From Alistipes sp. (GTDB lineage Bacteria; Bacteroidota; Bacteroidia; Bacteroidales; Rikenellaceae), in NCBI GenBank assembly GCA_017437045.1, contig JAFSBY010000041.1, forward strand, positions 1 through 64,000: 64,000 nucleotides of DNA, written 5' to 3'. The notes beneath the pieces were generated by a model, which saw only the letters and a program-made list of their open reading frames with translations, was not told the origin of the DNA and did not search any database. The position numbers and the translations under genes were made by a program. Of this stretch, positions 1-8,207 are shown one piece after another. Position 1 is the stretch's first letter. Every line of letters starts with the position of its first letter.

Positions 1-1
1 A

Positions 2-118
2 GTAGTTCTCCTCAACAATCAGGGTGAGATCCGTGGTACTCGTATCTTCGGTCCTGTAGCCCGTGAGTTGCGTGACCAGTATATGAAGATCATATCACTG
101 GCTCCCGAGGTATTGTAA
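2..118 (+). CDS. rplN: 50S ribosomal protein L14, 3' end (partial)
   Basis: The window opens inside this gene. The 38 visible codons read in frame from base 2 to a TAA at 116-118 and give the L14 C-terminus, including [13 protein letters not shown] and a terminal SLAPEVL. L14 sits at the subunit interface and contacts 16S rRNA and ribosome-assembly GTPases. The gene lies 19 nt upstream of rplX, the normal L14-L24-L5-S14 order of the spc operon. The 5' part is outside the window. Confidence 0.97.
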   Translation, partial: VVLLNNQGEIRGTRIFGPVARELRDQYMKIISLAPEVL

Positions 119-137
119 TTTAAAAAACTATTGAGAT

Positions 138-458
138 ATGTCTAAATTGCATATTAAGAAGGGGGACATGGTTTTCGTGAACGCTGGTGACAACCGTGGT
201 CAGCAGGGTAAGGTTCTCTCTGTAGATGCAGCCAAGCAGCGTGCTATCGTTGAGGGTGTGAACATCTGCAAGAAGGCTACGAAGCCCAACGCGCAGAACC
301 CCCAGGGTGGCATCATCGAGAAGGAGGCTCCGATCCATGTATCGAACCTCCAGGTGCTGGACCCCAAGAGCGGCAAGCCGACGAAGGTGGGCCGCAAGGC
401 AGACGCCAATGGTAAATTAGTTCGTTACGCTAAAAAGTCAGGGGAGGAGATCAAATAA
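138..458 (+). CDS. rplX: 50S ribosomal protein L24
   Basis: A 106-residue L24, an early 23S rRNA assembly initiator near the polypeptide exit tunnel. The N-terminal KOW motif is clear: [20 protein letters not shown] at about residues 5-24, followed by the [14 protein letters not shown] segment typical of L24. The length is normal for the family. The TAA stop shares its last A with the ATG of rplE (taATG at 456-460), so the two are probably translationally coupled. Nothing unusual is seen. Confidence 0.98.
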   Translation: MSKLHIKKGDMVFVNAGDNRGQQGKVLSVDAAKQRAIVEGVNICKKATKPNAQNPQGGIIEKEAPIHVSNLQVLDPKSGKPTKVGRKADANGKLVRYAKKSGEEIK

Positions 459-1018
459 TGGCAGCTTACATTCCTACACTCAAGACACAGTATAAGGAGC
501 AGATTTTGCCTGCCCTTATGAAGCAGTTCGGCTACTCGAGCGTGATGCAGTGCCCGAAGTTGGTGAAGATCGTCATCAACCAGGGTATGGGTCAGGCTAT
601 CGCCGACAAGAAGCTGATCGACGTGGCTCAGGAGGAGCTGACGCAGATCACGGGCCAGAAGGCCGTGCAGACTCGTTCGCGTAAGGATATCTCGAACTTC
701 AAACTGCGTAAGGGTATGCCGATCGGCGTACGTGTTACGCTGCGCGACCAGCGCATGTACGAGTTCCTGGAGCGTTTGGTAGCCGTTGCATTGCCGCGTA
801 TCCGCGACTTCAAGGGTATCAACGAGAAGTTCGATGGCCAGGGTAACTACACGCTGGGTATCACCGAGCAGATCATCTTCCCGGAGATCGACATCGACAA
901 GATCACGAAGATCTTCGGTATGGAGATTACCTTCGTTACGACGGCTAAGACCGACGAGGAGGGTTACGCTCTGCTGAAGGAGTTCGGTCTCCCTTTCAAA
1001 AACGCTAAAAAGAACTAA
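458..1018 (+). CDS. rplE: 50S ribosomal protein L5
   Basis: A 186-residue L5, which binds 5S rRNA in the central protuberance and contacts P-site tRNA. The family signature is visible around residues 60-80 ([20 protein letters not shown], with [13 protein letters not shown] just after), and the C-terminal half has the usual [12 protein letters not shown] segment. The start overlaps the rplX stop by one base, and rpsN follows after 3 nt. Length and order are normal for the spc operon. Confidence 0.98.
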   Translation: MAAYIPTLKTQYKEQILPALMKQFGYSSVMQCPKLVKIVINQGMGQAIADKKLIDVAQEELTQITGQKAVQTRSRKDISNFKLRKGMPIGVRVTLRDQRMYEFLERLVAVALPRIRDFKGINEKFDGQGNYTLGITEQIIFPEIDIDKITKIFGMEITFVTTAKTDEEGYALLKEFGLPFKNAKKN

Positions 1019-1021
1019 GCC

Positions 1022-1318
1022 ATGGCAAAAGAGTCAATGAAGGCACGCGAGGTAAAGCGTGCAAAGCTTGCAAACCGCTACGCTCACAAGCGTGAGGAGA
1101 TCGCAGCTCAGCTCAAGGCCGGTGAGATCGACCACGAGGAGGCTTGGGTCGCTCTGTCGAAGTTGCCCCGCAACTCGAACCCGATCCGTCAGCACAACCG
1201 TTGCAAGATCACGGGCCGTCCGAAGGGTTATATCCGCCTGTTCGGTATCAGCCGTATTCAGTTCCGTGAGATGGCCTCGAAGGGCCTGATCCCGGGCGTT
1301 ACGAAGGCCAGCTGGTAG
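1022..1318 (+). CDS. rpsN: 30S ribosomal protein S14 (zinc-free type)
   Basis: A 98-residue S14 of the long, zinc-independent class. It lacks the paired CxxC motifs of the short zinc-ribbon form and has the long N-terminal arm plus the C-terminal core ([19 protein letters not shown], then [14 protein letters not shown]). S14 binds 16S rRNA in the 30S head. It starts 3 nt after rplE. It is the last gene before an unusual 789-nt break in the operon, and a GC-rich hairpin begins 12 nt after its stop. Confidence 0.97.
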   Translation: MAKESMKAREVKRAKLANRYAHKREEIAAQLKAGEIDHEEAWVALSKLPRNSNPIRQHNRCKITGRPKGYIRLFGISRIQFREMASKGLIPGVTKASW

Positions 1319-1330
1319 TATATGCTTCGA

Positions 1331-1366
1331 CAAAGGGGAGCGCACACAGCGTGCGCATCCCCTTTG
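1331..1366 (+). terminator. GC-rich hairpin just after rpsN
   Basis: The arms CAAAGGGG-A-GCGCAC and GTGCGC-AT-CCCCTTTG fold around a 5-nt loop. The stem has 14 paired bases with one small asymmetric bulge. No U-tract follows, so it is not a textbook intrinsic terminator. It may attenuate transcription or protect the 3' end of the upstream mRNA. It sits exactly where the spc operon is interrupted. Confidence 0.6.
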
Positions 1367-1530
1367 CCGTATGCAAACTTTAGGACTCAACTACAATTAG
1401 CCGATAGGCAGGGAGGAGGTAAAAACCTCATGAACCGTCGGTTAAGAGTTCTGAATAGATCAATCGAGTTCGCTCATCTTTGGGTCAAGGGCCTGAGAGG
1501 GTGCGCATAGAAAACTCCGCGAATAAAACC

Positions 1531-1600
1531 GAGAGGTGCCGGGGTGCCGAGAGGTACTGAGAGATGCCGGAAGGTGCTGAAAAGTGTCGGAGGGTGCTGA
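1531..1600 (+). repeat. Degenerate ~10-bp tandem repeat
   Basis: Seven successive units of about 10 bases approximate GRRAGGTGCY: gagaggtgcc, ggggtgcc, gagaggtact, gagagatgcc, ggaaggtgct, gaaaagtgtc, ggagggtgct. The units are diverged, and one is 8 bases long. The run lies inside the non-coding gap of the ribosomal operon. The function is unknown. Confidence 0.55.
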
Positions 1601-1907
1601 CGTCCGGAATGGAGATCGGAGTGCGTGTTCCTCAAAAGAGAGTGAGCCAATACGCGTGCAGATGTCGTGTAATCGAGTCGCGTGATCGGGGAAAGTGCCG
1701 TTTTGAAAATGGTAACTTCTCGATGATGGGGCTTGAATGAGGGCTCGGCACGAAAGTACAGGGGGCTTGAAAGAGCCGTTACTGTCAAAAATCAACGAGA
1801 CTTACCTCGGATAGGTATGGGACACGTGTGTCGCATAGCCAATAGCGGGTGAGACTTGGCGTTTTTGGGTTGTAGCGAGCGGCTTTTTCGAGTAGTTGTG
1901 TGAGGAT

Positions 1908-1936
1908 GTGTTAGCAAAACAAGGGGTTGCTAACAC
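1908..1936. other. Perfect 10-bp inverted repeat
   Basis: GTGTTAGCAA (1908-1917) and TTGCTAACAC (1927-1936) are exact inverted repeats around a 9-nt loop. No U-tract follows. The element lies about 50-75 bases upstream of the rpsH promoter, so an operator or a structured leader is as likely as a terminator. Confidence 0.55.
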
Positions 1937-1986
1937 GACTCATGTAACCACCCGACGCACAAATTCGCTGAAAATTACGCTTTTGG

Positions 1987-2018
1987 CTTGTTTTTCTGCG
2001 AAATAATGCGTACATTTG
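1987..2018 (+). promoter_or_regulatory. Bacteroidota-type promoter for rpsH and downstream genes
   Basis: The -7 box TACATTTG (2011-2018) matches TAnnTTTG exactly. CTTG at 1987-1990, with 20 nt spacing, fits the -33 element. Transcription would start near 2025 and give a leader of about 80 nt that is AT-rich before rpsH. This suggests that the S8-to-L17 half of the cluster has its own promoter. Confidence 0.7.
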
Positions 2019-2107
2019 CGCGCTTATATGCGAACAAAGCAGCCGTAAAAAGCTGATAACATTTTAATAATTAACATTTTACACTAATTTTTAATTTCTT
2101 ATTCGTT

Positions 2108-2506
2108 ATGACAGATCCTATTGCGGACTTTCTGACCAGAATTAGAAACGCGGTGAAAGCCAACCACAAGGTGGTTGAAGCTCCCGGTTCAAAAATTAAG
2201 CGAGAGATCACCAAGATCCTCTACGAGCAGGGCTACATCCTGGCCTACAAATTCGACAATGATGAGAAGGGTCACCCGACCATCAAGATCGCTTTGAAGT
2301 GGGATGCCGCCACGAAGTGCAACGCGATCAAAGATCTGAAGCGCGTATCGCGTCCGGGTCTTCGTCAGTATGCTTCGGTAGCCGAGATGCCCCGCGTGTT
2401 GAACGGTCTGGGAATCGCTATTCTCTCGACCTCGAAGGGTATCATGACCGATGCCAAGGCTCGTCAGGAGCGTGTTGGTGGTGAGGTTCTCTGCTACATC
2501 TACTAG
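2108..2506 (+). CDS. rpsH: 30S ribosomal protein S8
   Basis: A 132-residue S8, a primary 16S rRNA-binding protein of the 30S platform and, in Enterobacteria, the autoregulator of the spc operon. It starts with the family hallmark [20 protein letters not shown], and the C-terminus carries the [13 protein letters not shown] segment. The length is normal. It is the first gene after the 789-nt gap and lies about 90 nt downstream of its own promoter. In E. coli S8 represses from a site in the L24-L5 region; the extra promoter here would uncouple the two halves of the operon. Confidence 0.98.
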   Translation: MTDPIADFLTRIRNAVKANHKVVEAPGSKIKREITKILYEQGYILAYKFDNDEKGHPTIKIALKWDAATKCNAIKDLKRVSRPGLRQYASVAEMPRVLNGLGIAILSTSKGIMTDAKARQERVGGEVLCYIY

Positions 2507-2542
2507 TCGAAAAGTAACAAACAACTCAAAACACAAAGTACA

Positions 2543-3130
2543 ATGTCAAGAATTGGTAAATTACCTGTATACCTGCCTGCCGGCGTAACCGTAGAGGTTG
2601 CTGCTGACAATACGGTAAGCGTGAAAGGGCCTCTTGGTACGTTGAGTCAGAAGGTTGACTCGGACATTACCGTAACGGTCGGCACGCACACGGACGCTCG
2701 CACGAACGAGGAGAAGCCTGCTGTTCTGGTAACGCGTCCGACGAATCAGCCCCGTCACCGTTCGATGCACGGTTTGTACCGCGCTTTGATCAACAACATG
2801 GTTGTCGGTGTAACGAAGGGTTATGAGATCAAACAGGAGTTGGTCGGTGTCGGCTTCAAGGCCGAGGTGAAGGGCCAGGTGCTCGAGATGAGCCTGGGTT
2901 ATTCGCACGATACGCACTTCCTGCTTCCGGCCGAGGTTACGGCAACGGCTGTAACGGAGAAGAAGGGTGCCCCGATCGTAACGTTGAAGAGCATCGACAA
3001 GCAGCTGGTAGGCCAGGTGGCCGCAAAGTTGCGCTCGCTGCGTAAGCCGGAGCCTTATAAGGGCAAGGGTATCAAGTTCGTAGGCGAGGTTATCCGTCGT
3101 AAGGCCGGTAAGTCGGCAGGTGCTAAATAG
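2543..3130 (+). CDS. rplF: 50S ribosomal protein L6
   Basis: A 195-residue L6, which binds near the sarcin-ricin loop and the factor-binding site. It opens with SRIGKLPVYLPAGVTVEV and ends with the L6 signature LRKPEPYKGKGIKFVGE plus a basic tail. At 195 residues it is slightly longer than the usual 177-180, through a short insertion near residues 55-62 (HTDARTNEEKPAV). It lies 36 nt after rpsH in the standard order. Confidence 0.97.
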   Translation: MSRIGKLPVYLPAGVTVEVAADNTVSVKGPLGTLSQKVDSDITVTVGTHTDARTNEEKPAVLVTRPTNQPRHRSMHGLYRALINNMVVGVTKGYEIKQELVGVGFKAEVKGQVLEMSLGYSHDTHFLLPAEVTATAVTEKKGAPIVTLKSIDKQLVGQVAAKLRSLRKPEPYKGKGIKFVGEVIRRKAGKSAGAK

Positions 3131-3161
3131 TAGGTGGTAAACAAGTAAATAATCTGAAGAT

Positions 3162-3524
3162 ATGTCACTGAACAAGATAGAGAGAAGAGAGCGCATCAAG
3201 ATGCGCATCCGTAAGATTGTTACCGGTACGCCTGCACAGCCCCGCATGACGGTATTCCGCAGTAACAAGCAGATCTACGTACAGTTTATTGATGACCTGG
3301 CAGGTGTAACGTTGGCTTCGGCTTCTTCGTTGGAGAAGGAGGTTGTAGAGGCTGCTGCCGGTAAGAATAAGACGGAGGTAGCCGCCCTGGTAGGTAAGCT
3401 GGCCGCCGAGCGTGCCGCTGCCAAGGGCATCACGACGGTAGCCTTCGACCGCAACGGTTATCTGTATCACGGACGTGTAAAACAACTGGCCGAAGCAGCA
3501 CGCGAAGGCGGTCTTAAATTCTAA
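3162..3524 (+). CDS. rplR: 50S ribosomal protein L18
   Basis: A 120-residue L18, a 5S rRNA-binding protein of the central protuberance. The N-terminus has the basic arm ([14 protein letters not shown]). The core shows [19 protein letters not shown], and the C-terminus [20 protein letters not shown] is diagnostic. Length and position between L6 and S5 are as expected, and rpsE follows 8 nt later. Confidence 0.98.
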   Translation: MSLNKIERRERIKMRIRKIVTGTPAQPRMTVFRSNKQIYVQFIDDLAGVTLASASSLEKEVVEAAAGKNKTEVAALVGKLAAERAAAKGITTVAFDRNGYLYHGRVKQLAEAAREGGLKF

Positions 3525-3532
3525 GCAATACT

Positions 3533-4048
3533 ATGGCTAATAACATGAAGACAGTACGCAATAGCGACCTGGAGCTCAAGGATAGACTGGTGAGCATTCA
3601 GCGTGTTACGAAGGTAACCAAGGGTGGTCGCACTTTCAGTTTCTCGGCAATCGTTGTCGTAGGTAACGAGGCAGGCGTCGTAGGTTACGGTCTGGGTAAG
3701 GCTTCGGAGGTTCAGGCAGCCATCGCCAAGGGCGTAGAGGATGCCAAGAAGAACCTGGTGAAGATCCCCGTGATCAACGGTACGATTCCTCACAAGCAGG
3801 AGTATCGTTTCGGCGGTTCGGAGGTGATGATCCGTCCGGCAGCTCCGGGTACGGGTATTATCGCCGGTGGTGCAATGCGCGCCGTGCTGGAGTCGCTCGG
3901 TATCAAGAACGTGTTGGCAAAGAGCAAGGGCTCGTCGAACCCCCACAACTTGGTGAAGGCTACGATCGGTGCTCTGTGCGAGCTGCGTGATGCAGCCAGC
4001 GTAGCTCACCTGCGCGGTATCTCGATGAATCAGGTGTTTAACGGTTAA
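3533..4048 (+). CDS. rpsE: 30S ribosomal protein S5
   Basis: A 171-residue S5, important for decoding accuracy and mRNA helicase activity at the entry channel. The S5 double-stranded RNA-binding domain signature is around residues 14-75 ([19 protein letters not shown], then [17 protein letters not shown]). The C-terminal domain has [20 protein letters not shown]. Length and order are normal. Confidence 0.98.
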   Translation: MANNMKTVRNSDLELKDRLVSIQRVTKVTKGGRTFSFSAIVVVGNEAGVVGYGLGKASEVQAAIAKGVEDAKKNLVKIPVINGTIPHKQEYRFGGSEVMIRPAAPGTGIIAGGAMRAVLESLGIKNVLAKSKGSSNPHNLVKATIGALCELRDAASVAHLRGISMNQVFNG

Positions 4049-4062
4049 ATTCGATTCAGACA

Positions 4063-4245
4063 ATGGCAAGATTGAAAATCACTCAGGTCAAGAGCCGCAT
4101 CGGCGCTACGAAGCGTCAGTGCGCCAATCTCGACGCGCTCGGTCTGAAGAAGATCGGTGCTACGGTCGAGCACGACGATTCGGTCATCATCAAGGGTATG
4201 ATCAATCGTGTACAGCACCTCGTAAAGGTCGAGGTCGTAGCTTAA
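4063..4245 (+). CDS. rpmD: 50S ribosomal protein L30
   Basis: A 60-residue L30 of the short bacterial class, with the pattern LKITQVKSRIGATKRQ at the N-terminus and a C-terminal segment with IKGMINRVQHLVKVEV. It lies between rpsE and rplO, as in other spc operons. L30 is a small globular protein on the solvent side of the 50S subunit. Nothing odd is seen. Confidence 0.97.
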   Translation: MARLKITQVKSRIGATKRQCANLDALGLKKIGATVEHDDSVIIKGMINRVQHLVKVEVVA

Positions 4246-4274
4246 GTTGAACCACTTAACGAAAAGAAAGACAC

Positions 4275-4721
4275 ATGGAACTGAATAATCTCAAACCCGC
4301 AAAGGGTTCAACGCACCACGACAAGCGAATCGGCCGCGGTGCAGGTTCGGGTCACGGTGGTACGGCCACGCGTGGTCACAAGGGTGCTCAGTCGCGTTCG
4401 GGTTACTCGCGTAAGCTCGGCTTCGAGGGTGGCCAGATGCCGCTGCAGCGTCGTCTGCCGAAATTCGGCTTTACCAATCTGAACCGTGTGGAGTTCAAGG
4501 CTATCAACCTCTCGACGCTCGAGGAGTTGGCTGGCAAGAAGAACCTCACGGAGATCACGGTAGAGACGCTCATCGCTGCCGGCTTCATCTCGTCGAAGGA
4601 TAAGGTGAAGATCCTGGGCAACGGTCAGCTGACCAAGGCTCTCGCCGTGAAGGCCAACGCCTTCTCGAAGAGCGCTGAGGCTGCCATTACGGCTGCCGGT
4701 GGTAGCGTAGAGAAAATCTAA
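4275..4721 (+). CDS. rplO: 50S ribosomal protein L15
   Basis: A 148-residue L15, a late 23S rRNA assembly protein. The N-terminal extension rich in Gly, Arg and His (KRIGRGAGSGHGGTATRGHK) and the GFEGGQMPLQRRLPKFGF block are diagnostic. The C-terminus carries the usual VKILGNGQLTKAL motif. It is directly followed by secY after 28 nt, the classic L15-SecY arrangement. Confidence 0.98.
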   Translation: MELNNLKPAKGSTHHDKRIGRGAGSGHGGTATRGHKGAQSRSGYSRKLGFEGGQMPLQRRLPKFGFTNLNRVEFKAINLSTLEELAGKKNLTEITVETLIAAGFISSKDKVKILGNGQLTKALAVKANAFSKSAEAAITAAGGSVEKI

Positions 4722-4749
4722 GGTAAAACCTGAAAGAAGCTAAAAAATT

Positions 4750-6132
4750 ATGAGTCAATATCTCGTTGTTGGTTTAGTCTTTTTAGTGATTATCGCTCTT
4801 TTGGCTGCCAACAAGAAAGTGGTCGAGACGCTCAAGAATATCTATAAGATCGAGGAGCTGCGCAAGCGTGTACTCTACACGATTGGCCTGCTGTTGATCT
4901 ATCGCTTGGGTAGTTTCGTAGTGATTCCGGGTATCGACCCTAACGCTTTGGGCGAGGGTTCGGCGTATGCCAGCCAGTTGGATGGTAACGGACTTCTGGG
5001 TCTGTTGAACGTCTTCTCTGGTGGTGCATTCGGCAACGCCGCTATTTTTGCACTCGGAGTTATGCCGTACATCACCGCCTCGATTATCATCCAGCTGATG
5101 GGTATGATGATCCCGTATTTCCAGAAAATGCAGAAGGAGGGTGAGAGCGGCCGCCGCAAGATGAACCAGTGGACCCGATTCTTGACGATCGGTGTGCTGA
5201 TGCTGCAGGGTCCGGCATTTATTGCCAACCTCTACCATCAGGCCCCCACGGCGTTCGTTTACGGCAACTCGTTCGGCTTCGTTTGCTATGCAACGACGAT
5301 CTTGATCGCCGGTACCATGTTTATTATGTGGTTGGGCGAGAAGATCACCGACAAGGGTATCGGCAACGGTATCTCGCTGATCATCATGATCGGTATCGTG
5401 GCACGTCTTCCCCACGCGCTGTTGGCTGAGGTTACGGCACGTTTCGAGACGGCTACCGGTAGCATGATCATGCTCATCTTCGAGTTGGTGCTGCTGTTCT
5501 TGGTCTTCATGGCAACGATCGCCCTGGTACAGGCTGTCCGCAAGGTGCCTGTGCAGTATGCTAAACGTATTGTCGGCAACAAGCAGTACGGTGGTGTACG
5601 TCAGTATATCCCGCTGAAGATGAATGCGGCCAATGTGATGCCGATCATCTTTGCGCAGGCTCTGATGTTCATCCCGGCTCTGTTCACCGAGTCGGCACCC
5701 GGTTTTGCAGCAGCCTTCAGCTCGATGACCGGTTTCTGGTACAACTTTACGTTGGCAGTGTTGGTAATCGCCTTCACCTACTTCTACACGGCGATTATCA
5801 TCAATCCTCAAATGATGGCCGATGACATGAAGCGCAACGGTGGCTTCATTCCGGGAGTGAAACCGGGTAAGCAGACCGTGAACTACATCGATGCTATCAT
5901 GACGCGTATCACCCTTCCGGGTTCGATCTTCCTGGCGATTGTGGCTATTCTGCCCGCGCTGGCGATCCGCTTCCTGGGTATTCAGCAGGAGTTCGCCTAC
6001 TTCTATGGCGGTACGTCGTTGCTGATTATGGTAGGTGTGGTACTCGACACTCTGAAGCAGATAGAGAGCTACTTGTTGATGCGTCACTACGATGGTCTGA
6101 TGAAGACCGGTCGTATCCAGGGCCGTCACTAA
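4750..6132 (+). CDS. secY: Preprotein translocase subunit SecY
   Basis: A 460-residue SecY, the channel subunit of SecYEG, which moves unfolded preproteins across or into the inner membrane with SecA or the ribosome. About ten hydrophobic segments are visible. Family motifs include LLIYRLGSFVVIPGID near the N-terminus, GVMPYITASIIIQLMGMMIP (plug and TM2 region), RKVPVQYAKR in the C4-C5 loop and PLKMNAANVMPIIFAQA. The N-terminus has an extra hydrophobic stretch ahead of KNIYKIEELRKR; a later start could also be used. It is co-transcribed with the ribosomal genes. Confidence 0.97.
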   Translation: MSQYLVVGLVFLVIIALLAANKKVVETLKNIYKIEELRKRVLYTIGLLLIYRLGSFVVIPGIDPNALGEGSAYASQLDGNGLLGLLNVFSGGAFGNAAIFALGVMPYITASIIIQLMGMMIPYFQKMQKEGESGRRKMNQWTRFLTIGVLMLQGPAFIANLYHQAPTAFVYGNSFGFVCYATTILIAGTMFIMWLGEKITDKGIGNGISLIIMIGIVARLPHALLAEVTARFETATGSMIMLIFELVLLFLVFMATIALVQAVRKVPVQYAKRIVGNKQYGGVRQYIPLKMNAANVMPIIFAQALMFIPALFTESAPGFAAAFSSMTGFWYNFTLAVLVIAFTYFYTAIIINPQMMADDMKRNGGFIPGVKPGKQTVNYIDAIMTRITLPGSIFLAIVAILPALAIRFLGIQQEFAYFYGGTSLLIMVGVVLDTLKQIESYLLMRHYDGLMKTGRIQGRH

Positions 6133-6175
6133 AAACAGGTAAGATAGAGAACAGAGAATCTTAGCTTAAGTTAAG

Positions 6176-6952
6176 ATGATTTATCTGAAGACGAACGAGG
6201 AGATTGAACTTCTCCGTGAAAATAATCTCTTGGTAAGCGAGACCCTGGCCGAGGTGGGTCGCCACATTCGGCCGGGTGTCACGACCAAGGAGTTGGATCG
6301 CATAGCGGAAGATTTCATCCGCTCGCACGGAGCTGTTCCCGCATTCCTCGGATACCAGGGCTATCCCGCCTCGTTGTGCATATCGGTCAATGAGCATGTA
6401 GTTCACGGTATCCCGTCAGACAAGATCGTTCTGAAGGAGGGCGATATTGTCTCGGTAGACTGCGGTACATTTATGAAGGGGTTTGTTGGTGACTCGGCCT
6501 ATACGTTTGCCGTTGGTGAGGTTGCTGCGGAAGTACAGCAACTCATGGAGGTCACAAAAGAGGCTCTTTATAGAGGTACTGCACAGGCGAAAGCCGGAAA
6601 TCGCGTAGGCGATATTTCGGCCGCCGTACAGGAATATGCCGAAAAGTTTGGATATGGCGTTGTACGCGAATTGGAGGGACATGGTTTGGGTCGGAAGATG
6701 CACGAGGCCCCGGGTGTTCCGAACTATGGCGCCAAAGGTCGTGGCCCGCTCCTGAAGGAGGGTATGGTCATCTGCATCGAGCCGATGATCAACATGGGTA
6801 CACGCGCGGTAGTATTCGAAGAGGACGGCTGGACCGTTCGTACGCGAGATCGCAAACCGGCAGCTCACTACGAGTTTGCAGTTGCGGTGCGTAAAAACGG
6901 CCCCGACGTGCTGACGGATTTCAGCATCATCGAACAGGCAATAAAACACTAA
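6176..6952 (+). CDS. map: Methionine aminopeptidase, type I
   Basis: A 258-residue type Ia methionine aminopeptidase that removes the initiator Met from nascent proteins in the cytoplasm. The pita-bread fold residues are present: the VNEHVVHGIP segment with its conserved His, the metal ligands in SVDCGTFMKGFVGDSAYTF (two Asp), GHGLGRKMHEAP (His), GMVICIEPMI (Glu) and the last Glu in AAHYEFAVAV. No zinc-finger N-terminal domain is present. It lies between secY and infA, a common arrangement. Confidence 0.97.
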   Translation: MIYLKTNEEIELLRENNLLVSETLAEVGRHIRPGVTTKELDRIAEDFIRSHGAVPAFLGYQGYPASLCISVNEHVVHGIPSDKIVLKEGDIVSVDCGTFMKGFVGDSAYTFAVGEVAAEVQQLMEVTKEALYRGTAQAKAGNRVGDISAAVQEYAEKFGYGVVRELEGHGLGRKMHEAPGVPNYGAKGRGPLLKEGMVICIEPMINMGTRAVVFEEDGWTVRTRDRKPAAHYEFAVAVRKNGPDVLTDFSIIEQAIKH

Positions 6953-6958
6953 GACTCT

Positions 6959-7177
6959 ATGGCAAAACAAGCTCATATCGAACGTGACGGGACAGTGATC
7001 GAGGCATTGTCGAATGCGAAATTTCGCGTTGAGTTGGACAATGGCCACGTGTTGCTGGCTCACATCTCGGGAAAGATGCGTATGCACTACATCAAGATCC
7101 TTCCCGGAGATAAGGTAAAGGTAGAGATGACTCCCTACGATCTGACGCAGGGTCGCATTTCGTTCCGATACAAATAA
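6959..7177 (+). CDS. infA: Translation initiation factor IF-1
   Basis: A 72-residue S1/OB-fold protein that occupies the 30S A site during initiation. The family motifs [40 protein letters not shown] and [14 protein letters not shown] are present, and the length is exactly that of the family. It starts 6 nt after map. A run of 10 A lies between its stop and rpmJ. Confidence 0.98.
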   Translation: MAKQAHIERDGTVIEALSNAKFRVELDNGHVLLAHISGKMRMHYIKILPGDKVKVEMTPYDLTQGRISFRYK

Positions 7178-7217
7178 AAAAAAAGGTGTATATTAACCAC
7201 AGATTGCTTGAAAAACC

Positions 7218-7334
7218 ATGAAAGTAAAAGCATCCATCAAAAAGCGTAGCGAGGATTGCAAGATCGTGAAGCGTAAGGGCAAGCTCTACGTGATCTGCAA
7301 GAAGAACCCCAAGTTCAAAATGCGCCAAGGTTAA
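7218..7334 (+). CDS. rpmJ: 50S ribosomal protein L36 (degenerate zinc site)
   Basis: A 38-residue L36, found by reading the gap between infA and rps[21 protein letters not shown] followed by [18 protein letters not shown]. The zinc-binding form of L36 has C11, C14, C27 and H32. Here position 11 is Ser, C14 and C27 remain, and the His position is Phe or Lys. It therefore belongs to the zinc-independent class, as in other Bacteroidota. It is normally placed between infA and rpsM. Confidence 0.95.
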   Translation: MKVKASIKKRSEDCKIVKRKGKLYVICKKNPKFKMRQG

Positions 7335-7361
7335 ACTAATTAAAGAAGAAAAAGAAACATT

Positions 7362-7742
7362 ATGGCACGTATTGTCGGTGTAGATTTACCCAAAAATAAG
7401 AGAGGCGAGATCGGCTTGACCTATATCTTCGGTATCGGTCGCTCGACGGCTCGTCAGATTCTCGATGTAGCAGGAATCAGCTACGACATCAAGGTCCAGG
7501 ATTGGACCGACGAGCAGGTAGGTGCAATTCGTTCGACGATTGCCGACCTGGGTCTGAAGGTAGAGGGCGAATGCCGTTCGCTCGTACAGCTCAACATCAA
7601 GCGCCTGATGGATATCGGTTGCTACCGTGGCATCCGTCACCGTCTGGGTCTTCCGGTTCGCGGTCAGTCGACCAAGAACAACGCACGTACGCGTAAGGGT
7701 AAGAAGAAGACTGTCGCAAACAAGAAAAAGGCAACAAAGTAA
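7362..7742 (+). CDS. rpsM: 30S ribosomal protein S13
   Basis: A 126-residue S13 of the 30S head, contacting the P-site tRNA and the 50S subunit. The N-terminus [20 protein letters not shown] and the C-terminal signature [20 protein letters not shown] followed by RTRKG are diagnostic. The tail is Lys-rich. It starts the S13-S11-S4-RpoA-L17 (alpha operon) block, with no promoter visible between it and rpmJ. Confidence 0.98.
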   Translation: MARIVGVDLPKNKRGEIGLTYIFGIGRSTARQILDVAGISYDIKVQDWTDEQVGAIRSTIADLGLKVEGECRSLVQLNIKRLMDIGCYRGIRHRLGLPVRGQSTKNNARTRKGKKKTVANKKKATK

Positions 7743-7755
7743 TCTTTAGAGAATT

Positions 7756-8145
7756 ATGGCAAAGAAAACTGGTACAGTTAAGAAGAAGGTTGTTAAGGTT
7801 GGTTTGGTGGGCAACGCCTATGTACATTCGACCTTCAACAACGTAATCATCACGATCACCAACGAGAATGGTGACGTCATCAGCTGGTCGTCGGCCGGTA
7901 AGATGGGTTTCCGTGGTTCGAAGAAGAATACGCCGTATGCAGCACAAACGTCGGCCGCAGATTGCGCCAAGGTAGCCTATGATATGGGTCTGCGCAAGGT
8001 GAAGGTTTACGTGAAGGGCCCGGGTCAGGGTCGTGAGTCGGCTGTTCGTACGATCCATGGTGCCGGTATCGAGGTAATGGAGATCATCGATGTTACTCCG
8101 CTGCCGCACAACGGTTGCCGTGCTCCCAACCGCCGTCGCGTATAA
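7756..8145 (+). CDS. rpsK: 30S ribosomal protein S11
   Basis: A 129-residue S11 of the 30S platform, contacting mRNA near the E site. Motifs [34 protein letters not shown] and the C-terminal [18 protein letters not shown] are diagnostic. It lies 13 nt after rpsM. Length and order are normal. Confidence 0.98.
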   Translation: MAKKTGTVKKKVVKVGLVGNAYVHSTFNNVIITITNENGDVISWSSAGKMGFRGSKKNTPYAAQTSAADCAKVAYDMGLRKVKVYVKGPGQGRESAVRTIHGAGIEVMEIIDVTPLPHNGCRAPNRRRV

Positions 8146-8207
8146 TTTTATCGTAAGATTTTACAGACGAAGGTTAAACACAAACTTTATTAAAAAGCAA
8201 CAAGAAA

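Larger units (their letters stand above)
1319..2107. other. 789-nt non-coding interruption of the spc operon
   Basis: Between rpsN and rpsH, where most bacteria have tens of bases or fewer, lie 789 nt with no convincing gene. Open frames here are short, overlap each other in different frames on the - strand (about 1460-1795), and resemble nothing I recognise. The stretch holds a hairpin at 1331-1366, a small GAGGT/ACCTC hairpin near 1418-1431, a degenerate 10-bp repeat at 1531-1600, a perfect 10-bp stem at 1908-1936 and a promoter at 1987-2018. It could be a decayed insertion, an uncharacterised RNA, or a boundary between two transcription units. Confidence 0.7.

Noticed and set aside
1322-1510. 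A 62-codon + frame after rpsN
   Set aside because: It begins inside the hairpin region and shows no recognisable features.
1460-1795. Two overlapping - strand frames of 104-111 codons in the spc gap
   Set aside because: They overlap in different frames, have no promoter or ribosome-binding signal and match nothing known to me. They also cross the 10-bp repeat, which creates open frames by chance.
4783-6129. A 448-codon - strand open frame opposite secY
   Set aside because: It mirrors SecY codons; the product is rich in His, Gln and Arg with no hydrophobic core or motif, as expected for an antisense shadow.
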